64,000 bases of DNA. It comes from Euonymus europaeus. Lineage: Eukaryota; Streptophyta; Magnoliopsida; Celastrales; Celastraceae. The notes beneath the pieces were generated by a model. The model made no database searches. It saw only the letters and a list, made by a program, of their open reading frames with translations, and was not told the origin of the DNA. The position numbers were made by a program, and so were the translations under genes. The DNA is taken from the NCBI GenBank assembly GCA_963580455.1, contig OY756963.1:25067555-25131554 (forward strand). Reading direction: 5' to 3'. This document shows positions 35,773 to 46,937 of the stretch, one piece after another. Positions within the stretch are counted from its first letter, which is position 1, and every line of letters begins with the position of its first letter.

Positions 35773-38700
35773 TCAAGTGAATGCCTCTCGCTGTTCTGTT
35801 GGAAGCTCAAGATCAAGCTCAAATTCACTAAGAACAGAAAAATACTGATCAACCATATCACTAGACACCAGCTCCAAGGTCGGCGGATCCCACTGCACAT
35901 ATGAGAAGAACCAGCATAAACTATTATTAACGAAAGCTTCCATGAACATTGCATTGTGTTAGCAAGCCCTCTTCCTAAGAAGGGGAAGATCATATAAAAC
36001 AGATGATACCTTTGGCATCAGGTCCTTGTCAACCAGTCTTGCCCGAACTCCCTGACCAGGAATTAAGGGTGATAGGGAAAACAAGATTCCCAAATGAAGA
36101 GATGTAAGAGAAAATATCTATTGCTAAAAAATTATGGAACTTAATTCATCTAATGAAGAGTTGAGAGATGCTGAACCTCGCAGAAGTCATTGGAAATCTG
36201 CTTGGATATCCCTTGAAGAGACATTCGATACTCACGAACCAGGCATTGATCTAGTGTCTGAAACCGACCTTCTCGTATCTTAAACAATCAAATGCATTGG
36301 TTCAGATTTCAATGCAATGATTTTCTTTATAGATGTTTAAGGGACTCACCGATCTCAAGGAAACTTTCAGGCTCAATGGGGAAGCTTCTTTTAGTCTTCT
36401 AAAAGTAGAAGTGCACCATGGGTCATTGGTTTGCGAAGCTTCAATCTCCTGTGTTATTGCCAATTTACAAGAATGATCGAAAGAAAAATTTAATAAGAAA
36501 TATCTTGTTTCTTTTTCAGAAAAAAAAAATCTACTATGTCTTTGGTCTCTGCTTAAAAAATGATATGATTTACATATAAAGTCTGATAAGAATCATGGCC
36601 ATCTCAGAGAAATAGCTATTTCAGTGCAGCTCTATTAACTGTTACAGTTCTTAAATTCTATATTATGTAGAGGCACCTAAATGCATTAGTACAATTTTAA
36701 TTTGTTCTGCCCAAAGTTTCACTACATTAATGAATCCTTCGAGAAAGAATTGCAGAGGTTGAATGCTCCTGTCATGACCTCGAGGTTGTAGTGCAACAAC
36801 TTTATCCTCGGCAAGGGTTTTAAAATATTGTAATGGAGAACTGGGGAAAATACATACCAAGGCATCCATAATTTCTTCAATTGTGTCAAGGCCAAAACAT
36901 TTGTCAACTGTTTCAATCCTGACAAACAAGACAATTGAGGACCAGCATATTAAAATTGCCATAACACAAAAAAGTAACAATTTTGAAACTTTCACCCATT
37001 TACAAGTTCCAAAATGTCTCCCTGGTGCACTTTTCATAATATTGTTTGCAATAAAAAAGAGGAAGTTCCAACATCTTTTCAACCGTACCAGAAGGGGCAC
37101 AAAAGTTTCCAGAAATTAAATGGCGAAATGGAAAAGATGATGCACTAACCATTAAACAAACCTGTGAAGGACACTCATCTTATCCGGATGGACGAGGTCG
37201 CCATATTTTTCCAAAGAAGATTCCACAGTAGAAAGATCATCTGTAACCAATTGCGCAAGCTGCTCTTCAATTAATTGAAGCTTCTACGAATCCAAAGAAA
37301 CAAAATATATAAATATTATGTAACCAGGATTTACAACTTTATGAAGTTTAGAAGAAGGGTCAAGCATAAGTAACTGCAATATGTAAGTAGTGACTAGCAA
37401 GCCCGCAAGCAATCATTTCTGCCCCATTAAGCTTTTCTCCAGTCAGTGCTAAGTATTCCCCTAACACAAAAACAATTCATGACCAGCCATGTCAAATAGT
37501 TTTTTGCCCAAAATGCAAACCAATAAAAAAGTCCAGAATATCACATCAGATTTATATTACAGCTTGTTTATCCAATTAACCTCGAATAGAAAGAGAAGAA
37601 GAACCACCACTTGGTTTGAAACTCATGCATGCAGTATACTGAAAATGACAATAAGAGTTTCCAGGCAATAAATAAATAAAGGAAACGCTGGTCAAACAAA
37701 TCAATTTAAGTTGAGAAAGGATGAGGTGCATTGATAGCGTTACATATGCAGGAAAGAAACATCTTCAAGATCCTTTTGGAGAAACATATGTGAGGAAGTA
37801 AAACCCTATTCATCATTTTCATTCTTACAAAGAAAATCAGTAATTAGTTTTCACTTGTTCTTCTGCAAATAGCATCCAACTACAAATAAAAAAATGAAAC
37901 AAATAGACAGAGGTACAGTGGACTTCAGAATATAGGGTGTTAAGTGAAAAGAAAAATCTCAACAATATTTCCAAGTAACCGGCTTTGTTAGTGAAAATAG
38001 AATTCTGGGACCAAATGTAATCTCGGAGATCTTAGGTAACTCCCACATGGTGAATCTTGGATTAAAAATACTGACAGTTTGGATTTAGAATAACCAACAG
38101 TTTGGATTTAATGATAAAAGTGGTTTGCGGCTATTTATGCTTGCTTTTTGGGGTTTATTCTACTATAGCTGGTCTAATGTGCCCGAGAGGTTCCACATTT
38201 TTTAGGTACCACACTCTACTAAAAACATCCAAACCATATATTCACATTTCTTGTTTGCATGAGTAAATATAAATCAAAGAACGTGTGGAGAACAAACAAA
38301 AACACGAAGGAGGAAATGCGAAGAAGAGGAAGAGAAGGAGGAAATGCAAAAATTTAAGGGACTCAAAATCACATTCAATAGACTCTGGATGCTTATTCTA
38401 AATTCAATCCACTGCATTATCTCTTGAATATACCATAGCTAAAAATAATTAAAAACAACTTTACCTAAATGCCCAGGTAGATGGGAGAGGTAAAAGGATG
38501 CACCAGCATCTGGATGGAAACCAATCAGAGTTTCAGGAGTGGCAAAAACCTGCAAAAAATCATATTAAATTCAGAGACATGCATATACAAAATATTGTTG
38601 AATTATTCAAAGCTATAAGAGACAATATTCAATAGAATCCTCAAACCAGCAATTTCTATTTGTATGGCAAAATGGGAAAAAAAATGTTACTTACAGTTTT

Positions 38701-40949
38701 ATTTGTTGCAACCTTGAATGTCCCAGGAATTGAAACTCCAGCCCCACCACCCATGGCAATCCCATTCAAAAGAGCGACCTGTGTAGAGATCAACGCATAA
38801 CTGAATGAGACTGGAAATCCCATTCAGAAGATGATAAGATAATATGGGCCAATGTTTATTAGCACATTCACGGTAATATTACAAATTTATTTATTTCAAC
38901 ACAAACACTGATAGTCACTAGCCAGCCACTTATCTCCATAATTTTCAAATTGGATTTGTTCTCAATTGAAAACAAGGAGGCCCTAGAGGGTGGACTAATT
39001 TGCCCATCTTTTATTGGTTCTTTTTAACCTTAAGGAACCGAAATATGCAGCTAAGAAGAAGAACCAACCATGAACAGCAACATAATGCCTTTCTCTGAAG
39101 AGTAAACTAAACCAAAAAAAGAAGAAGAATAAGACGTGAGCTTAAGGAATGTTGTTCATGAAGGTTTAGGTATATATCATTGTCACCTTTGAGCCTGGGA
39201 GTTGAGACAAAATAATGACAATTGACAGGTTGAAATCCCAAACAAACATCACAAAGTTCCGAAGATATGCCAACCACTACTTTTCCATACATATTTTTTT
39301 TGCAGGAAAGATGTCATCTTTTATTTTTTCTAGTTTTTTCCAGATTCTAAATGAGAACTTACACAAAAGATCATACCAAGGTTAGATTTATTGATTCTAA
39401 AAGTAAAACACTACAAACTCGAGACCAGTAACCTATATTGACAGTTGTCAGTACAGAAATAACAGATACTCACATGCGGCTTCAAATATGTACCTAGCAG
39501 GTATATGAAGGTGTATATTGTCCTAAAAAATTCCTTGCAATTTTCTAATCTCCCTGCCAATAAACAAAGGATCAAAGGGCTATCTAACAGTAAAACCAAA
39601 GGAAGAGTTCACATGAACATCATCATGATTAGCATTAACATGTCTAACAAATCAAAAGCAAATATGATTTTTATAACAAGAAAATAAAGCAAGAAAAAAT
39701 GTCCAGCAAGATAGAATCCACAAAAAATTGTGCATACAATATAACGAAGGACCAAAACAAAAAAAAAATAAGCCTGGTTATTTGATTTTCCTTCTAGCTA
39801 TGAAGAAAATAAGAATCTCAGGCAAGGATACCAAAAGACTCAAATCCATGCAAATCAGGACTTTTCTGTTTCAAGTCATTGTGCTCCATTTGAATTTGTG
39901 CAAAATTAGGCCAGCTAATTAAGGTGTGAGTTTCCTCTAGTTTCAGGTAAACAACTCTTGTGCACAAGACTCTATATGGAGAGGTACAGTAACAAGAGCC
40001 AAACTAGTTAGTACAAAAAAATCTTCATAATGTTGGGCATCGGTTCAACAGCAGATTTATATCACACCTTCGTTCATCAAGACATAGACAGAAACGATAT
40101 CTCCTCCAGCACAAAAAGCCCTGCCACTGCCCTTAAACAGAAATATTGTTTTTGAGTAGTCCAGTGTAATTGATAATTATAATTGACTTGAAAAAGAAAA
40201 AAGGGTTTACTTTCAAAGCTACAAAACCAATATTGGGATCTTCTTCCCATGATCTGTACAGTTTTAACAATCTAGCAGCCTGCAAGACACAGATAAATCT
40301 CTCTCAGTCATAACTTCTCTCGTTACTTTTTGCTGCTTCTTTTCATGTGTGAAACAAATGACATGAACAACACAGTCCCAGAAGACTATCATTTCAATAC
40401 ATTGATCCCACCATGGAATCAGATTCAACCAAACACAACTGGAAACCAATGCAAACAGAACAATTATTAGAAATTGATCCCCTCAAAGGTCATGTAAAAA
40501 CCGAAAATTCCCACTTTCAACAAATTTCGCATCATCCAAATAAAATCACAGAGAAAACTCATACGGGCATTGTCATCGAGCTAAGATTACCCAGAAGCTT
40601 TCAATGTAAACAATAATTAAAAAAAAACAAACGAAAAATCACGAACGCACCATGTTCGTATTAAGAGCATTGAGAACTGAAGGCCTATTGAGAATTGCAG
40701 TTCTTGAATAGGCTGTGCCTTCAACTAACACCTTGCAAAGAGGAAGAGAGAGGCTGTTAATTTTCGAACTCGCTTGCCTATGACAGCAAACACACGCTTA
40801 AATATATACGATAAGAGAGAACGAGGAAATTGACTGACTTGGCTATCAAGATTATCGAGGACAGCAGAATTTGGAAGAGAAGCGAAGTTTCTGCATTGGG
40901 TGAGGGAGCGGCAAGTCTGGAAGCAGCGCCTTATCAGTGACCTCTTCAT
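35773..40949 (-). CDS. 3-hydroxyisobutyryl-CoA hydrolase-like protein, mitochondrial (14 exons, 401 aa)
   Basis: Exons on the minus strand: 40949-40839, 40731-40651, 40279-40211, 40131-40068, 39553-39474, 38778-38695, 38549-38465, 37460-37375, 37283-37162, 36918-36858, 36448-36350, 36278-36177, 36051-36010 and 35892-35773. All phases agree. It belongs to the crotonase superfamily, subgroup HIBCH-like 2/3 of plants, linked to valine and branched-chain acyl-CoA breakdown. The start MKRSLIRRCFQTCRSL is Arg-rich without acids, as in a mitochondrial presequence. GRAFCAGGD (about 90-98) and MGGGAG (144-149) form the CoA and oxyanion-hole region. Glu169 and Asp177 in PETLIGFHPDAG match the hydrolase Glu/Asp pair. 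The C-terminal half keeps IREGRFQTLDQCL and GVRARLVDKDLMPKWDPP. The exon 8 donor (GTTACT) is weak but alignment length supports it. True substrate in plants is uncertain. A Helitron ends 67 bp upstream. Confidence 0.93.
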
Positions 40950-41016
40950 CTCTCTGTTCCCCTTTCTCGCGCTCTTGCCTCGCTGATTGGGTACAATGAT
41001 TGTATTATATATTTAA

Positions 41017-41046
41017 CTAGCGCTCAACCCGCGCGTTGCTGCGGGT
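41017..41046 (-). other. Helitron 3' terminal hairpin and CTAG end
   Basis: Stem ACCCGC pairs with GCGGGT around the loop GCGTTGCT (plus-strand reading). It is followed, toward 41017, by a 10-base spacer that ends in CTAG on the minus strand. This is the replication-terminator structure of rolling-circle transposons. Confidence 0.82.
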
Positions 41047-43089
41047 ATGATAATTTTTATTGCATATATAACAAACCCAATGAGGATATCACAATATATG
41101 ACAAATCATAACAATTAACATAAATAATAACCCCTATGTAATCTTCTTGTTTCTTGATCTGTATAATTCTTTTTCTAAATATAACTTTCCAACTTTGATA
41201 AAATTTAAAAAATTTATTAAAAGCATAAATGAAAATGGAAGTAGCCAAACGCGTGAAGTAGCCAACAATTATGTATCACCATTATTCACAATTGAAAGTT
41301 ACTTCAGTTATTGCAGACAGACAGAGAGAGATTAAAAAATAGGAGATTAGATCAAATAGAAGGCCATAAGTTTCCAGATGCATGATCCAAAAATACAAAT
41401 CAAAACTGAATCCAAGAATTTAGCACAAGTGACTACAGTCCCAACAACACAGCGTAAGAGCTCATATAAAGAAAAGTATAGATCATAAATGCATAGAGTT
41501 ACAATTGTTGAAAGTATATTAAAAAAAAACTTGGATTTAACGGTAGAATATATAAAAGGTTTAAAAAGCAAACACTTATAATTTAAAACTAACCTTAAAA
41601 TAGCTGATGATTTTTAGAATTGTTGAGATGTCCCATGAGTTTGATCTAAAGCAACCTTTAAAAAAAAGGTTAGCAGTTCTTAACATTGACAGAAGTACTT
41701 CTGATGTAAGTTCGATATCCTCTAAATTACCAGTGTTGGTGTTTAAACAATATATGGAATTCAAGTAGCAGCACCATCGACATTATAAGTCATGTTAACA
41801 CAAAGCGAATAACCATTTAGCTGGAGGAGAGACTTAGTCGACATGTCATATCTGAATACACTTGAAAAAGTAGAACTATAAGAAAATAAATCCCCTATCC
41901 AATGCCTAACCTTAGAGATATCGTTAATCATGAAAGGAAACCTGATCGGTACGGCAATTGGCAAGTGACAAAGGATAGTGACCAAAGATGCGGAAACACG
42001 ATAGTAAACAAATTAAAATTATTGAACACATACTTAAAATTTATCAAGTTACTATACTTAGAATGATCATTTGCAAGAGGCAGCAACGATCATATTAATT
42101 AACTAACCTAGAAGGTCATTCTCATACCAAAAGCATGAAGATAGAAACAAATTCCATATTACATGAAGCAGATCCCTCAAAAGTTTAGGACTTTTTGAAG
42201 ATAAGATTTACTATAAATACTCTATCAATAAATCCAAAGATATCAGCTTGGCACCAATTGCAAGTAGGCCAATTGCGTGAGACCTACATCTTCCTCATAA
42301 GCAATTTTACTAATTTTTCAGAAAAGGAAAACTTTACCACCAAATATATGACAAATGATAGCAATGAATAATTATCCTAATTATCCTAGTAGGCAAATGA
42401 TAGGTTAGTGTTAGAGGAAGCAATTTTATATTTAGATTGAACTTTAAATAGTTACTTAAAGGAACAATTGGTATGATATTTGAACCAGAAAGGCCATAAC
42501 TGTACCTCAAGTCTTTCAAAGGCCTCCCTGTAGCCAGACTACACATACTCTCTCGCAAGAGTCTCCTCAGGGCAATTTGGAGTTTGGGGATGGGAGTTTG
42601 GCGAAGTCTATGATTACAAATATATGACAAATGATTGAGAGAGAAACAAACCGGTTTCAACAAACAAAGCATTGCAAAAAGCAATTGGTGTAATCATTTG
42701 CAACTGAAGAATTGCATAAACAAAAATATTGGAATCTTGAAATAGAAAAGAAATTCCATCCAGCAAGCTTCATAAACTAAAATGTTTCAAAAAACAGTAA
42801 CATCAAATTGAAGATGACAAAAATTATTGCTATCTTCAACTAAACTTACCGGGAACTCATAGATTCTTTATCACACTTCATTCTGTATGCAATCAATGAA
42901 GAAGGCCGCCTGCACCATTAAGAAATCTTTCCTCAGGATAAAATAGTAATGCAGATAACTATTTTCTTATGCTGGTACACTTCCTCCACCTCTCAAAATG
43001 GTCCCTGCAAATGTCATATCAACCACTTGAAAGACAGTGCCTTGCTCAAAATATAAGAGCATTACCAAATACATATCCTATTATACATA

Positions 43090-43232
43090 TGTTATCAAAA
43101 ACCCAGTTCATTGATCAATCTTCTCATGAACCTCAATCATTTGTTGAAGACTTCAATCATTCTTGTTGGAGGGATGCTATGCTGGAAGCAATCAATGCTC
43201 AGGGAAAAAATAATTTAACCTGCAAAGCTTTG
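43090..43232 (+). pseudogene. short Copia reverse-transcriptase-like fragment inside the Helitron
   Basis: The plus frame reads SHEPQSFVEDFNHSCWRDAM and then LEAINAQGKNN. This resembles the start of Copia reverse transcriptase, typically EPxSFxEA...WxxAMxxEIxALxxNxTW. It is about 35 residues long and has no continuation, so it is either a captured scrap or a chance similarity. Confidence 0.45.
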
Positions 43233-44866
43233 GATCAATAGAGATGTACGTACCTCATGTTGTAAACCACAACACTCAAATTCAAAGATCCATGACACCT
43301 GGAAGGGAAAAAAAGAAGCATCAGCATTTCCTAGGCTTTATAGCGATAAAAATTTGAAAAAGTGATAATACCGAATTGGGGAAAAATCACCTATCTACAT
43401 GTATGCAAATCCAATTCTGCATTTTGAAGTATCATAAGCCATCATTTAAGAGATAACAAAAGAACATTACCTTGTCCAATCATGTACTGGTGTCCAGAAA
43501 TATAGCAGCAATGTATTAAATCACTATCAAGAACACCCATGTACATACTTCGAACATTTTGAACATTTTTTGTCTTACCTCTGCAGTTTGGCGAAGTTTG
43601 GTGAAACAAAAAATGTTCTTACCCATGTACATACTGATTCAATACATTTTTTGATATTGATTCAAGAACACTCCTGTATATACTTCGAACATTTTTTGTC
43701 TTACCTCTGCAGTGTCTCTTTGGAGGCTTGTTCTATCTCATCACTATGATTAGTTCACTCTGATTAGATCAGACTACATTATATATCAATATGTAATTGA
43801 CACTTAAAGCAACAAAAATTCAGTATTCAATTTTATGATTGGCAGGCCAGAATAATTATGATCTCCACCAGTTCTACACAGCAGATGCAAGAAAAATTGT
43901 GATCATCCCAAAAAAAATAAAAGAACCCAAATTACCTTTGCTGTAACCTCCCTTAAATGCAGAAAAATAGAGTAATCATACAAAAGAACTCAATAAATTT
44001 TGTACAACCCGGTTTGCGGTTGAAGAAGTGGACAAACACCAAGGCAACATGGAAACTGAAACCAGTCAAAAATAAAGGCAGAAAAATAGACAAAGCATCC
44101 CAAAAAAATTAAGAAATTTCGAGGAAAAATAACTGGGGAAAACATAGGAATGAAGCAATAAGACCAAAAATCCATGACATCTGAAGATCTTAACTAACCT
44201 TCGCGGTCGATGATAACAAAACCACAGTTGCCCAAAAACCATAGAGAGAAAGATTTGATCTGGCCTTGCCTCCGCCTTACAACCCTTATGACGAATGACG
44301 TTTACGTACTTTACACTTGATCGCTTCCTCGCCGCTGACAAAAGCTACAAAATTGAAAAATGAGATAACCCAAAAATAGTCATGATTCAACAAAATCAAA
44401 AGCAAAATAGGTAGGAAGATGAGGGAAAAGGGCGTCGAAGGGAGCGAGAAACAAAATCAAGCAGCGTAAAGTAGGTTGATGCACCTGTGAGAAAAGGTCT
44501 TTTTCCTTTTTTTTAAATATGTACTTGAGTCGGTGGGCAAACGAACGGCGGGTACAGAGCAGAGAAGGAATGATCGACGGACCACATCAGCTCTCGAAAA
44601 AGTGGTGCATGTACCGCAGAGGTTCAACAAAAATGGGAAAACGTCTGACTTGCAGCGAAGGCGAGGTGGGAGACACTCGCCAGCAGAGGAGAACACGCGC
44701 AGATATGGGCGAATAAGGAACAGTTATCCATCTCGCAGGACGACGCCGTTTTGCGCAACGGAGCGACAATACCAGGCGCTGGGCTTTACGTGAACAGTTG
44801 GTACTCGCTCTGTGGAGGCGAGGATTCTATCAAGTTTATAGTATAGTATAGATATAGATAGATAGA

Positions 44867-46937
44867 TGAAGTCCGATTTATGAGTTTTATTGCTTAAAAA
44901 TTTAAACCAAATTTAGTGCAGATGATCCTCCTCTCTTTCTTTTTTTTCAAGTGACGGGAAATTTATTTTTCCCGTTTTTTCAATTTTGTACTTCATAGTT
45001 GGTATTTTCTTCTTTTTGGTTGAGAAAACCGAACTTCATTAAGAGATAATAAAAAAATAATCATACAAAATTGATATATTCGTGAAATCGAATAAGCAAA
45101 AGTCGACAATATTTTGTTTTTAATGGAGGTGGATTTTCTGGCATATTTTTGTCAAAATAAGAGTTTTTTTATTTTAAATACTTAAAAGAATGTGGACTTT
45201 CTAACATATTTTGTCAAAGTAGGAATTTTTTTTATTTTAAATACTTAAAAGAAGCTGTAGAGCATAAAATTTATAATCAATGATTTATAGTATGTGAGTC
45301 ATCAGTAACACATGATCAGAATCAAAGTGTGAGTCAGACAACTTGACACTTATATATAGTGTCTATCAAAGAAGCTCGTGAGTCAGACAACTTGCCACTT
45401 ATATATGGTGTCTATCAAAAAAGCTCTGACGATCAAGTTAATAAAAAAATCTATAAATATGCGTAGAACATAATGTAGAATGTAATATGTCGAATTGGGT
45501 TTTGTCTCATCTCAACCAGGTACTTGGCATGGGCCTTTATACCTGCCATGGTCGGCAATGTTTTCAAACCCGAACCAGCCAAGGAACAGGATCGATCACG
45601 AGTTCCCGGTCCTACCGGTCGAATCGGTCGGTTCAAAAGAACACATAAAAATATTATTATGTTTATAGTTTTGTGTGTGTTTATATATATAAAAAATGAA
45701 AATTCGTATCTTGTCAAATTTACCTTATATAGTTGGAAATTCCTATTTTGTCAAATTTACGTTATATAATTTACCTTATATAATTGCAAATTCATATTTT
45801 GTCACAATAAATATTGAGGTCTAATTTCGAAATCAAAATGGAAACAAAATCAAGAAGATTATATTTTCTCTCATTAAAGTCAAATAAGGAGATTATTTCC
45901 TACTTTAAAGTCAAACAAGGTCGGACCTCTAGCGATTTTCTGAGGCATGGACGAGCCTTAAGATAAACAAGATCACTTACCGAAAATTCGACCTCCCGCC
46001 TTTTCTTATTCGCTGCTGTGTTCGGTGCAACTATCACTTCAGTTCTGCTAACATGAGATTGCGATGCACCAACTGTGTGTCCACAAAAGAAATAATATTG
46101 CGAATTTATTAGTATATGTATGTGTGTACTACGTGTCTTTGCAAAACATGTATAATGTATGTATGATTGATAAAAAATTACTGTGAGTTAACACATACGT
46201 ATGTGTGCACCACATGTATTTGTGAAACATATATCTTGTATGTATGATTGATACAAAAAATATTGTGAATTTATTAATATATGTATGTGTACCACGTGAA
46301 TTTGCGAAACATATATCTTGAATGCATGATTGATAATAATTTTGTCGTTTTGAATTAATTTAAAATTTTAATTACAATAGTTTAATTTCAAAAATTAAAT
46401 TTAAATGTGAGTTTCAAAACAAAAATTAATTGAACAATTTATATTTATAAATACTTTATTAATAAGTGGTACGCAAAAATGCATATAATAAGTGTAAATT
46501 TAAGAGTTTATAGCATAGACATGACATACTCTCAACTAAACACCAATACATACCTTTGTTTGGTATCCATCAGCTTATATGTTGTGAGATAGATTAACTC
46601 TGTTTGTTTCAGAGTATACGTTAGTGTATATTCTGTCACCCATATTCTCAGACACTCTCAACTTTTACGTTTTACGAATGTTTCAATTGAAACATAGTCT
46701 GATCCAAACGGAGTAAGTATGACCAAAGGCCATTAGAGTAAAAAGAGAATTTATATTACGATTTCGCCACGTATTACCGACTGAATAACCCCACTGTAAT
46801 ACTGTATCGCCACGTCCCACGTTGTACAATTATCCCGTGGGCTCCCTTCACGTTCCCTCCAAGGCTCCAAGCTTCCACTTCAATAGAAACCGCCACTTTT
46901 CAGTTCCGAAATACGGCGCCGTTGCTAAGAGTGGAAG
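44867..46937. other. intergenic region, presumed displaced upstream flank of the hydrolase gene and promoter of CHR10
   Basis: No gene recognised. A 60-bp phrase ending TTTTATTTTAAATACTTAAAAGAA occurs twice near 45130-45195 and 45195-45253. Another pair around GTGAGTCAGACAACTTG(A/C)CACTTATATATA lies near 45330 and 45380. A GC-richer block of CGGTTC-like motifs (about 45545-45635) may be a MITE scrap. Confidence 0.45.

Larger units (their letters stand above)
41017..44866 (-). mobile_element. non-autonomous Helitron (about 3.85 kb)
   Basis: Read on the minus strand the element starts with TC in TCTATCTATCTATATC near 44866. It ends with CTAG at 41020-41017, directly before a host T, and the base before TC is A, so the insertion is between A and T. 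Ten bases before the end is a hairpin with a 6-bp stem ACCCGC/GCGGGT (41027-41032 with 41041-41046) and an 8-base loop. These are canonical Helitron termini. The start is ambiguous by a few TATC units (44858-44866). No Rep or helicase frame is seen, so it is non-autonomous. It carries a short Copia reverse-transcriptase-like piece on the plus strand near 43100-43230. Its 3' end lies 67 bp upstream of the hydrolase start codon. Confidence 0.8.

Noticed and set aside
44457..44793. Frames on both strands at the Helitron 5' end
   Set aside because: Open on both strands at once because of GC-richer composition; no Rep or helicase motif.
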